Shown piece after piece: positions 1 to 6,797 of a stretch of DNA of 21,141 bases. The DNA is from Alcaligenaceae bacterium. Its GTDB lineage: Bacteria > Pseudomonadota > Gammaproteobacteria > Burkholderiales > Burkholderiaceae_B. Position 1 is the stretch's first letter; each line of letters opens with the position of its first letter. Position numbers and translations under genes: made by a program. The notes under the pieces were generated by a model, which saw nothing but the letters and a program-made list of their open reading frames with translations, was not told the origin of the DNA and made no database searches. The DNA is taken from positions 1 through 21,141 of the forward strand of contig CANCRX010000052.1 of NCBI GenBank assembly GCA_947380655.1. The letters are read 5' to 3'.

Positions 1-747
1 CCAGATTTTCAAAAATACGATTGCACCTCCTTACGTGTGGTCATCACGGGTGGTGCCTCAGCGGCCATTGAAACGATCCGTGCCTATCAAAAGTACATGA
101 AAGGTCACCTACTCGAACTGTATGGCATGCTTGAAACAGGCTTTCATACATTTACGCGTTTCGAGGATGATCCCGAGAAAGTCAATGGCACAATCGGTCG
201 CGTAGTCGGACAAATGGAATTACGGATCATCGACGAAGACGGCAATGACGTGCCTTATGGCGCGGAAGGTGAAATTGCGGCCTATGGTCCATCAGTCCAT
301 CTGGGCTACTTTAATAACCCCAATGCGAATAAGGAATTATTTACAGACGACGACTGGTTCAGAACAGGTGACCTGGGTAAATTTGTTGACCCAGCCGGCA
401 ATGTGATGATCGTGGGGCGCCGTAAAGAAATGATTAATCGGGGAGGCAAAAAATATTTCCCGAGAGAAATTGAAGAATTCCTTTATGGACACCCGTCGAT
501 TCTGCACGCTGCCATCGTAGGCGTAAACGATGTTCGATTAGGTGAAAAAAATTGTCTTTGCGTTGTGCTCAAACCCGGAGCAAAATTAAGCCTCGAAGAA
601 GTCATCAAGATGCTCAAAGGGCAGGTTGCAGATTACAAGCTGCCTGAGATGGTTGAGTTTTATGATGAGTTACCCTTTACCCCAACTGGGAAAATCCGTC
701 GTCACGTCCTGACTGCTGATGTGATCAGTCGTATTAATGCAAGATAA
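1..747 (+). CDS. AMP-forming acyl-CoA ligase (adenylate-forming family), 3' part only
   Basis: The reading frame is open from base 1, so the gene starts upstream and about the C-terminal 248 residues are seen. Family motifs appear in order: the adenine-binding YGMLET (family form YGxTE), WFRTGDLG, the hinge GRRKEMINRGG, and near the end PTGKIRR with the catalytic lysine of the mobile C-terminal domain. These enzymes activate a carboxylate with ATP to an acyl-adenylate and pass it to CoA or a carrier. The large domain that selects the substrate is mostly outside the window, so the acid cannot be named; fatty acids and alicyclic acids such as cyclohexanecarboxylate are both possible. It ends in TAA, 29 bp before the next gene, and the two could be co-transcribed. 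Family call is firm, substrate unknown. Confidence 0.9.
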   Translation, partial: PDFQKYDCTSLRVVITGGASAAIETIRAYQKYMKGHLLELYGMLETGFHTFTRFEDDPEKVNGTIGRVVGQMELRIIDEDGNDVPYGAEGEIAAYGPSVHLGYFNNPNANKELFTDDDWFRTGDLGKFVDPAGNVMIVGRRKEMINRGGKKYFPREIEEFLYGHPSILHAAIVGVNDVRLGEKNCLCVVLKPGAKLSLEEVIKMLKGQVADYKLPEMVEFYDELPFTPTGKIRRHVLTADVISRINAR

Positions 748-776
748 TCTGGCCTGAAAGCCCTAAAGGAACAAAG

Positions 777-1649
777 ATGAAAATCACTCATCGTTTTAAA
801 CTCAGCTTCGCTGTGCTTGCCATGGCCTCTCTGGCAACGTTTGGTGTCAATACCGCACACGCTCAAACCGCAGCAGCTCCCGCAGCTGCCCCGGCAGCAA
901 AACCGAAAGTCGAAATGCAGTGGTTGGGTCAGGCAGGTTTTCGCATCATCTCCCCCAGCGGCAAATTGATCGTCATCGACCCCTGGATTAAAGGTGGTCC
1001 CAAGGCACCAGCAAATTACAAAGCTGATTTAGCTTCTGTGGGTAAGATCGATCTGCTGCTGGTCACGCATGCGCACGTTGATCACCTCGGGGACGCACCT
1101 GAACTGGCTAAGATTAATAACACCAAGCTCTACGGCCCGGCCGACATGGTGACTCCACTGATCCTGCTGGGAGCCATTCCTGCAGAACTTGGACATCGTT
1201 TTAACAAGACCGGTGCAGTCAAACCCTTACCAGGCATTAAAGTCACCGCGGTACAGGCCGAGCATTCTTCTTTGCTGGTTCTGCCAAACCCAACTACCAA
1301 TAAACCAGAACCTCATCCCGCTGGCGAAGCGATGGGCTACATCATCGAGCTCGAAAACGGTTTCAAGATCTGGCATATGGGTGACACAGGGCTCTTTGGT
1401 GATATGAAATTTATTGCGGATCACTACAAGCCTGATCTGGTGATGATCCCGATTGGCGGCAATTTCACGATGGCACCCGAAGACGCAGCCTTTGCTCTCA
1501 AAACATGGATCAAACCTAAAGCTGTGATCCCCATGCACTACAACTCCAATCCATTGACTCCTGGCACACTGGCTGAATTCAACGCAGCGATGAAAGGTAG
1601 CCCCATCAAAATCGTTCCTATGACCGAAGGTCAGACTGTTTCGTTCTGA
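777..1649 (+). CDS. Exported metallo-beta-lactamase-fold metal-dependent hydrolase (UlaG/UPF0173-like)
   Basis: A 290-residue protein. The N-terminus is a typical signal peptide: basic MKITHRFK, a hydrophobic stretch, then AHA-Q near residues 27-30. An Ala/Pro-rich linker (about 30-44) follows. The metallo-beta-lactamase metal site is visible as H98-x-H100-x-D102-H103 (THAHVDHLGD), a later HSS, the HMGDTG segment with its bridging Asp, and PMHYN near the C-terminus. The fold resembles UPF0173/UlaG hydrolases, most of which are cytoplasmic; the leader here points to the periplasm. Substrate unknown. The start has AAAGGAAC a few bases upstream. A strong hairpin terminator follows the stop codon. 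Confidence 0.85.
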   Translation: MKITHRFKLSFAVLAMASLATFGVNTAHAQTAAAPAAAPAAKPKVEMQWLGQAGFRIISPSGKLIVIDPWIKGGPKAPANYKADLASVGKIDLLLVTHAHVDHLGDAPELAKINNTKLYGPADMVTPLILLGAIPAELGHRFNKTGAVKPLPGIKVTAVQAEHSSLLVLPNPTTNKPEPHPAGEAMGYIIELENGFKIWHMGDTGLFGDMKFIADHYKPDLVMIPIGGNFTMAPEDAAFALKTWIKPKAVIPMHYNSNPLTPGTLAEFNAAMKGSPIKIVPMTEGQTVSF

Positions 1650-1675
1650 TTATTTAGTTTGTCATCACGTTAGTC

Positions 1676-1714
1676 AAAATCCGGACAGCGCATAACTGCT
1701 CCGGATTTTTTTTT
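1676..1714 (+). terminator. Rho-independent terminator after the metallo-hydrolase gene
   Basis: A 10-bp perfect inverted repeat (AAAATCCGGA at 1676-1685 pairing with TCCGGATTTT at 1700-1709) can be extended inward by CAG/CTG with one bulged base. It is followed by an uninterrupted run of nine T (1706-1714). It lies 26 bp after the stop codon and before the dehydrogenase start at 1740, so the dehydrogenase probably has its own promoter. Confidence 0.9.
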
Positions 1715-1739
1715 AAATCAAAAAAATATTGAGACACAA

Positions 1740-2486
1740 ATGAACAAAATCATGATGGTTACGGGTGCGGGTCGCGGGATTGGCGCACAGATCGCCCTGC
1801 TCGCTGGCAAATCTGGCTATGACGTAGGTGTGAATTATCAGCATAGTAAAGACGCCGCACTGGAGATCGTCAAACAAATCCAGGCCTCAGGAAGTCGCGC
1901 CGTAGCCATTCAGGGTAATGCCGGAAATTCTGATGATGTCACGCGCATGTTTAAAGAGCTCGATGAAAAGCTCGGTACCCTTGACGTCCTGGTCAACAAT
2001 GCCGGTATCCTGGCAAGCTATCGCGTAGATGAACTGGATGTAGAGAATCTGATCAAAACTTTTGAGGCCAATGTATTCAGCGCGTTTTACTGCTCTCGTG
2101 AGGCTGTCCGCCGCATGTCGACCGCACACGGAGGCCGGGGTGGCAACATTATCAATATGACGTCAGTTGCCGCACGCATGGCCGCAGTCGCTGGCGGCAC
2201 AGTCTATTGCGCCTCTAAAGGCGCGATCGATGCGTTTAATCATTCGCTTGCTAAAGAAGTCGCTCTGGAGGGAATTCGTGTGAACTCAGTACGTCCTGGT
2301 CTGATCGACACGGAAATCCATGCGCCACGCGGTGGCTTGGAAAAAATGCACGAATTGGCTAAGACAGGGGTTCCGATGGGTCGTACCGGATCTCCTGAAG
2401 AAGTCGCCAAAGCAGTACTGTGGCTCGCCTCAGATGACGCCTCCTATACACATGGCTCAGTGATCGATGTAGCGGGCGGGCGGTAA
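1740..2486 (+). CDS. Short-chain dehydrogenase/reductase (FabG-like)
   Basis: A 248-residue classical SDR. Residues 8-14 carry the TGxxxGIG dinucleotide-binding motif (TGAGRGIG), NNAG lies near residue 86, and the catalytic Ser-Tyr-Lys set appears as TSVAAR followed by YCASK. PG with a following Asp after the catalytic region and a C-terminal VAGG are also typical of the family. The length fits cytoplasmic NAD(P)H-dependent oxidoreductases that interconvert alcohols and ketones. The start at 1740 has a weak GAGAC upstream and follows a terminator. Annotation pipelines often call such proteins 3-oxoacyl-ACP reductase or glucose dehydrogenase; nothing here fixes the substrate. Confidence 0.9.
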   Translation: MNKIMMVTGAGRGIGAQIALLAGKSGYDVGVNYQHSKDAALEIVKQIQASGSRAVAIQGNAGNSDDVTRMFKELDEKLGTLDVLVNNAGILASYRVDELDVENLIKTFEANVFSAFYCSREAVRRMSTAHGGRGGNIINMTSVAARMAAVAGGTVYCASKGAIDAFNHSLAKEVALEGIRVNSVRPGLIDTEIHAPRGGLEKMHELAKTGVPMGRTGSPEEVAKAVLWLASDDASYTHGSVIDVAGGR

Positions 2487-2591
2487 TAATACCTGTCACA
2501 ATGATTCCAGCGTTCTTAGGCTATGATTCGCGCTCCAAAATAGTGCGATACCTCAACATACCCGTTGAATCATTGAGTAAGGAAGCATGTC

Positions 2592-2858
2592 ATGAGCATG
2601 AGTATCAAGAAACGCTGGAAAAATTATTGTGATGGCGACACCCGCAGCGCGACTGAAGACGACTGGAATAATTTCGTGATGAAGGTTTACGCAACATGGT
2701 GCGGACAACAAATGCAGGCCGACATAAACAAACCTACAAAAAATGCCAGTGAATTACTTAAATATGCACAAAAACTTTACGGCTATCAGGTTTTTGTAAC
2801 CACGGCCGAGGAATATAAAGAACTCGCGCTTCTCGAATCCAAACGCTCTGAAGCCTGA
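2592..2858 (+). CDS. Hypothetical 88-residue protein
   Basis: Not recognised. The start codon is preceded by a good ribosome-binding site (GGAAG at 2581-2585). The protein is small, soluble and mildly basic at the N-terminus (SIKKRWKNY). It has a Trp/Tyr-rich middle (DDWNNFVMKVYATWCG) and ends in a charged segment. No membrane segment, signal peptide or metal motif is seen. Its last 73 bp overlap, in antisense, the 3' end of the leftward glycosyltransferase gene, so one of the two C-termini may have drifted. The ribosome-binding site and even composition make it likely to be real, but no function can be offered. Confidence 0.6.
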   Translation: MSMSIKKRWKNYCDGDTRSATEDDWNNFVMKVYATWCGQQMQADINKPTKNASELLKYAQKLYGYQVFVTTAEEYKELALLESKRSEA

Positions 2859-3901
2859 TCAAAAATGTCATCTGGACTGGGGTTTTTCAGCCAAACCAGG
2901 TGATCTGCCATAGATTGCATGGCTGATACCCAAGAAAACTCACTGGCCCGTGCGGCAGCTAGCGTTCGACTTAACCGTAGCGCTTTAATACAAGCCCTGT
3001 GTAGATTTTCATCCAGCACACCCCCTGCACTTTCACCTATTACATCCAGAGGCCCTGAAACGGGAAAGGCTGCCACAGGCAGGCCGCAGGCCATCGCCTC
3101 GAGCATCACCAAACCAAACGTGCCGGTCCTATTTGGATATACCAGCACATCAGCCTGACTGTACAGCTGCGCCAAAGCATCTTGAGTGAGCATGCCTATA
3201 TAACGCACATGTGGATAGTTATGGAGTAATTCAAGCTGTAGCGGCCCTTCTCCCGCTACCCATTTTTGACCCGGTAAATCAAGATTCAAAAATGCTTCGA
3301 TATTTTTTTCTACAGCCAGCCGTCCAACATATAAAAAAACAGGCTCTTTCACATTAATTGGTTTTTGAACCTGTCGTGGATAAAAAATAGAGTGGTCTAC
3401 TCCGTACGTCCACTGAACAACATTAAAGAAACCATTTTTTGATAAATTATTTTTAATAGTTGTTGTCGGCGTAAAGACTGCTGAAGAAGCTGAATGAAAT
3501 TTACGGAGTATTTTATAAAGCCATGAGCCAGGGATACCTAAGCGCGCCTGCGCATACTCTGGGAAACGCGTGTGAAAAGCGGTCGTGAACTGCCAGCCGT
3601 TATTGAGTGCGGCTTTACGAGCCGCCCAGCCCAGCGGACCTTCGGTTGCGATATGCAGCGCATCGGGGTTGAATGCACTGATCATTGATTCAAGCCGTTT
3701 GGCTGTCGTTAAAGACAAACGAACCTCAGGATAACCGGGACATCCAATCGTCCTAAATGAATGAGGCGTCAGTAATTCAGCATCGATGCCTATTTTTTTA
3801 AACTGTATCAGTAGATTATCAAGCGTACGCACCACCCCATTGACTTGTGGGGCGGCAAGATCAGACACGATCAACAGACGCTTAATTTCCTGAAGCGGCA
3901 T
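2786..3901 (-). CDS. agt: GT4-family glycosyltransferase, candidate diacylglycerol glycosyltransferase (Agt-like)
   Basis: A 371-residue cytoplasmic or membrane-associated GT-B enzyme. The N-terminal acceptor domain begins RLLIVSDLAAPQVNGVVRT and holds HIATEGPLGW (residues 83-92). The C-terminal nucleotide-sugar domain has VGRLAVEKN (192-200), GEGPL (217-221) and FGLVMLEAMACGLP. The usual EX7E of family GT4 is altered: position 260 is Gly while E268 is kept. The gene overlaps the upstream metallophosphoesterase by 20 bp, so the two are almost certainly one transcript. PlcP-Agt pairs are known in alphaproteobacteria and marine bacteria: PlcP releases diacylglycerol from phospholipids and Agt glycosylates it during phosphate starvation. 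The Agt role rests on this pairing; the sugar donor is unknown, and the symbol is an inference from family and context. Confidence 0.75.
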   Translation of the reverse strand: MPLQEIKRLLIVSDLAAPQVNGVVRTLDNLLIQFKKIGIDAELLTPHSFRTIGCPGYPEVRLSLTTAKRLESMISAFNPDALHIATEGPLGWAARKAALNNGWQFTTAFHTRFPEYAQARLGIPGSWLYKILRKFHSASSAVFTPTTTIKNNLSKNGFFNVVQWTYGVDHSIFYPRQVQKPINVKEPVFLYVGRLAVEKNIEAFLNLDLPGQKWVAGEGPLQLELLHNYPHVRYIGMLTQDALAQLYSQADVLVYPNRTGTFGLVMLEAMACGLPVAAFPVSGPLDVIGESAGGVLDENLHRACIKALRLSRTLAAARASEFSWVSAMQSMADHLVWLKNPSPDDIFDQASERLDSRSASSLYSSAVVTKT

Positions 3902-4700
3902 CTTCTTCTAACTCCATGGGGGAATGCTTGGTGCGATAGGGCCAATAGACAACTTTAAGCTCACCCGCCTCGGTTTCCACAATCGCTGACAAGCTCTCTA
4001 CCCAATCGCCGTCATTACAGTACAAAATGCCATCGATATCGCGAATTTCTGGTTTATGAATGTGTCCACATAACACGCCATCAAAACCACGGCGTCTCGC
4101 TTCATGCGTTAAATTCTCTTCGAATGCAGTGATGAACGACACAGCATTCTTAACTTTATTTTTTAAATACTGGGACAAAGACCAATACGAAAGTCCAAAC
4201 TTATGTCGTATGTGGTTAAACCAATTATTCATATTTAAAATGACGGTATACATACTGTCACCCAGGTAAGCCAACCACTTGGCATGCTGAATAATTCCGT
4301 CGAACAAATCGCCATGCGTAATCCACAACACACGTCCATCCTTGAGTGTATGTGTTGTGTCGTCCACGATTTTTATATCGCCAAAAGCCATCCCGAGAAA
4401 CTGACGAATCACTTCATCGTGATTCCCGGCAATATAGGTAACCTGCGTTCCTTTACGGGCTTTGCGTAGAATTTTCTGAACTACGTCGTTATGGCTCTGT
4501 TTCCAATACCAACTCTTTTTAAGTTGCCAGCCATCTATGATGTCTCCGACAAGATAGAGTTGATCGGATTCATTCCATTTTAGAAAATCCAGCAAGTAAT
4601 CGGCTTTGCAACCTGAGGTCCCGAGGTGGATATCTGAAATCCATATCGCGCGGTGACGAATGGGGCGTTGATCAAGGTCATGAGGCTCGGGTGGTTTCAT
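3882..4700 (-). CDS. plcP: Calcineurin-like metallophosphoesterase, PlcP-type phospholipase C candidate
   Basis: A 272-residue protein from the ATG at 4700; upstream TTG codons extend the frame slightly but no good ribosome-binding site favours any start. The five metallophosphoesterase blocks are present: D23-I-H25 (SDIHLG), G52-D53, G92-N93-H94-D95, H129-G-D, and G212-H213-I-H215. SDIHLGTSGCKADYL and KSWYWKQSHNDVV are typical of the group often labelled UDP-2,3-diacylglucosamine diphosphatase-like, which includes the PlcP phospholipases C that cleave head groups from phosphatidylglycerol and phosphatidylethanolamine under phosphate limitation. Tight coupling to a GT4 gene and the upstream Pho-box ladder support PlcP over lipid A synthesis (LpxH). 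It lacks an obvious signal peptide, so it should act on the cytoplasmic membrane face. Confidence 0.8.
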   Translation of the reverse strand: MKPPEPHDLDQRPIRHRAIWISDIHLGTSGCKADYLLDFLKWNESDQLYLVGDIIDGWQLKKSWYWKQSHNDVVQKILRKARKGTQVTYIAGNHDEVIRQFLGMAFGDIKIVDDTTHTLKDGRVLWITHGDLFDGIIQHAKWLAYLGDSMYTVILNMNNWFNHIRHKFGLSYWSLSQYLKNKVKNAVSFITAFEENLTHEARRRGFDGVLCGHIHKPEIRDIDGILYCNDGDWVESLSAIVETEAGELKVVYWPYRTKHSPMELEEDAASGN

Positions 4701-4724
4701 GAGCAACAATAGTGAACTTCAAAT

Positions 4725-4764
4725 TTGACAAGCTCATTGCATCAACATGACTGTTTGGTGACGT
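4725..4764 (-). promoter_or_regulatory. Candidate Pho-box ladder upstream of plcP-agt (four half-sites)
   Basis: Read on the minus strand, four 7-mers spaced exactly 11 bp apart resemble the PhoB half-site CTGTCAY: ACGTCAC (4758-4764, 5 of 7), CAGTCAT (4747-4753, 6 of 7), ATGCAAT (4736-4742, 4 of 7) and TTGTCAA (4725-4731, 5 of 7). The series ends about 25 bp before the plcP ATG. It is weaker than the two phn ladders, and no convincing -10 element is obvious (TATTGT at 4706-4711 is possible but would leave almost no leader). Confidence 0.55.
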
Positions 4765-4773
4765 TGCAATTCA

Positions 4774-5475
4774 TCAACCCGAGAATTTGCAATGATCAAT
4801 CATTACAAAATCTGCACCACGTACAGGCTCTGCAAAAATGGACAAAGAATTAAACATGCACTCCCCTAGCGAATCAAACTGATTCGAGGCGGCTAGGATC
4901 AAGGACTGGATCTGCATTTCTGAACAATCACGTAAAGGACCGGTCAGTGTCATATGAAAACGAAAATGATCCAGCACGTGTGGGTAACCCCATCTCAACA
5001 ACATTGAATCCTTTGCAAGCGTCAATCCTGCAGTTCTGCGACGCAATAGTTCATCAGGTGGCATAGGCGCTGCCAGTGGATGTAAATTCGTCACGCATGC
5101 CCTTTCAACCTGACTTATATCCGAAATATCACCCACAGGGGTTAAAGCAAGAAAATCATCCAAACGACTGACCTGCAATGTTGGTAATTTGAAAGGTTTG
5201 AACTGCGCGCACAATTCTGTGAGCTTTTGTTTCAGATCGTTTAACGTCAAATCGTTATGCAACTGAAAAGGGGCTTTCATTGTTGCGTGCCAGCCATAGC
5301 GACGCGGCGCAGCAGTGAGCTGATGAAATTTCTCAGGAGTAAATAAATTCGGAGTTGTTTGCGCAAGTGCAGTTTGTTTGAAGGCACAGCGGCCCAGCCA
5401 CTGACTCCCTGCCGCCCACCATTCGGTATCCGGAAGCGGTGTGAAATAAATTGCGTAACGATAGGCTTTTTGCAT
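4774..5475 (-). CDS. DUF1045 2H-phosphoesterase, phosphonate-operon-associated protein
   Basis: A 233-residue protein whose start is typical for the family (YRYAIYFTPLPDTEWW). Two HxT motifs define the 2H phosphoesterase active site: H63-A-T65 (YGWHATMKAPF) and H174-M-T176 (FRFHMTLTGP). This family is known as a putative phosphonate metabolism protein accompanying C-P lyase operons, and 2H enzymes act on cyclic or 2',5' phosphoesters. No phnP is seen here, so it may open the 5-phosphoribosyl 1,2-cyclic phosphate made by PhnJ; that role is inference. The gene runs divergently from phnG across a 103-bp gap containing Pho half-sites, and is followed after 73 bp by plcP. Family call firm, reaction unproven. 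Confidence 0.85.
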   Translation of the reverse strand: MQKAYRYAIYFTPLPDTEWWAAGSQWLGRCAFKQTALAQTTPNLFTPEKFHQLTAAPRRYGWHATMKAPFQLHNDLTLNDLKQKLTELCAQFKPFKLPTLQVSRLDDFLALTPVGDISDISQVERACVTNLHPLAAPMPPDELLRRRTAGLTLAKDSMLLRWGYPHVLDHFRFHMTLTGPLRDCSEMQIQSLILAASNQFDSLGECMFNSLSIFAEPVRGADFVMIDHCKFSG

Positions 5476-5502
5476 CAGATAATCTTTTCAACATTAAAAA
5501 CA

Positions 5503-5553
5503 CTGACATAAAAATGAAACATAAATGTCATTGACTTGTTACATAGCTGTCAC
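5503..5553 (+). promoter_or_regulatory. Tandem Pho-box ladder upstream of phnG (five half-sites)
   Basis: Five 7-mers occur at exact 11-bp steps: CTGACAT (5503), ATGAAAC (5514), ATGTCAT (5525), TTGTTAC (5536) and CTGTCAC (5547). They match the PhoB half-site CTGTCAY at 6, 4, 6, 5 and 7 of 7 positions, with mostly AT-rich 4-bp spacers. A possible -10 (CATAGT, 5562-5567) follows. PhoB dimers bind such repeats and replace the -35 element, so phnG transcription is expected to rise under phosphate limitation. The ladder points toward phnG, not the divergent 2H gene. Confidence 0.88.
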
Positions 5554-5578
5554 TAAAGGTACATAGTAAAAATTTAAG

Positions 5579-6145
5579 ATGAATCCGCTCGTCACAGAAA
5601 AAATTACTCGTACTTATTCATTGCACAATATCAGGCTCATGTTTCAATCCTCTGACAATCACCCGACTTATTCCAATGCAGATCGTAGTGACTGGATAGC
5701 AATCCTGGCCAGAGCCCCGATCGAAATGCTGGAAAACGCCATAGCAGAGGTGACACATGTTGAGCCGATCTGGTTACGAAAACCTGAAACCGGCCTCATG
5801 ATGATCGAAGGACGCGCGGGCGCTACCGGACAACGATTCAACCTGGGCGAAGTCACAGTAACTAGATGTGCGCTGAGATTACCTGGCAATGACTCACACA
5901 GCCCAGTTGGAGTGTCATATATCCTGGGACGATCGCATAAACATGCACGACTCGCTGCGTTACTCGATGCGCACTTTCTATCCGCAGCAGACGCGACAGC
6001 ATTTCAAAAAATACTTGAACCGATCAAAGAGCATTTATCAAGGCTCAATGCGAGTAAACAGCAGGACATCCAAACCAGTAAGGTTGAATTTTTTACCGTA
6101 GCAAGAGAATCAGGCTCAGGCGACGACTCGGAGCAGGATGAATGA
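5579..6145 (+). CDS. phnG: C-P lyase subunit PhnG
   Basis: Component of the PhnGHIJ core that makes and cleaves ribosyl phosphonates. Homology to PhnG begins near residue 33 (RSDWIAILARAP) and includes ETGLMMIEGRAGATGQRFNLGE, split here by a single residue from the family form, and the end KVEFFTVAR. At 188 residues it is longer than the Escherichia coli protein (about 150), and the surplus is at the N-terminus. No ribosome-binding site precedes the ATG at 5579, and the likely -10 is only about 12 bp upstream, so the real start may be the in-frame ATG at 5639, or the transcript may be leaderless. The stop overlaps the phnH start by 4 bp. Confidence 0.93.
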   Translation: MNPLVTEKITRTYSLHNIRLMFQSSDNHPTYSNADRSDWIAILARAPIEMLENAIAEVTHVEPIWLRKPETGLMMIEGRAGATGQRFNLGEVTVTRCALRLPGNDSHSPVGVSYILGRSHKHARLAALLDAHFLSAADATAFQKILEPIKEHLSRLNASKQQDIQTSKVEFFTVARESGSGDDSEQDE

Positions 6146-6795
6146 ATACTATTGACTTATCAATGGTTTGTGCGGGATTCAATGAGCCTTCACACGGCAG
6201 CCAAACAGCTTTTCGAGGAGCATTGGAGGCACTTTCGCATCCTGGCAGAGTGATAGACCTCGTGCCACAGGCAGAAATCCCAGAGGGGGCACAAGCCAGT
6301 GCATCAGGATTACTCCTGGCCTTACTGGATGCGGACTCAAGACTCTGGCTCTCACCAGCCTTAGCGACTAGCAATGCTGTGCACTGGTTAGTCTTTCATA
6401 CAAATTGTTCAATCGTCTCCAACCCTGCAGAAGCTGACTTTGCCTGGATTGACTGCATTGAAACCATGACGAATTTAGATCAATGGCAATTAGGTACGGA
6501 CGAATATCCTGATAGCTCAACTACTTGCCTGATTAACGTGGAAGGCTTTGAAAACCAATCAGCCCCCACACAAACACTGGTACTTCAAGGCCCTGGAATT
6601 TTAGAAACACAAAGCCTTACCATCCAGGGCATCACGGCACAGCAGTCGAGTGCCTTCATCAAGAAATGTAATGAGAACAATCAACACTTCCCAAGAGGCA
6701 TTGATGTGTTCCTGTGCGCACCGCAGCATATCACTGGCATTCCACGCACATCAAAAGTGATGTCTTCTGATCAATCGTCGTTCATTAAAGCCTAA
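6142..6795 (+). CDS. phnH: C-P lyase subunit PhnH
   Basis: A 217-residue core subunit of C-P lyase. The PhnH signature near the N-terminus, GFNEPSHGSQTAFRGALEAL followed by SHPG, is clear. PhnH has a PLP-transferase-like fold but no PLP lysine and is structural within the PhnG2H2I2J2 complex, which with PhnL exchanges the adenine of ATP for the phosphonate. It overlaps phnG by 4 bp (ATGA) and is followed by phnI after 2 bp, implying translational coupling. It is slightly longer than the E. coli protein (194), with no visible defect. Confidence 0.95.
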   Translation: MNTIDLSMVCAGFNEPSHGSQTAFRGALEALSHPGRVIDLVPQAEIPEGAQASASGLLLALLDADSRLWLSPALATSNAVHWLVFHTNCSIVSNPAEADFAWIDCIETMTNLDQWQLGTDEYPDSSTTCLINVEGFENQSAPTQTLVLQGPGILETQSLTIQGITAQQSSAFIKKCNENNQHFPRGIDVFLCAPQHITGIPRTSKVMSSDQSSFIKA

Positions 6796-6797
6796 CA

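Noticed and set aside
2493..2499. CTGTCAC half-site after the dehydrogenase gene
   Set aside because: An isolated match with no phased partner on either side; expected by chance.
3882..4700. Metallophosphoesterase as LpxH of lipid A synthesis
   Set aside because: Sequence signature SDIHLGTSGCKADYL, operon with a GT4 gene and the Pho half-sites all favour the PlcP group; the LpxH label is a common over-annotation.
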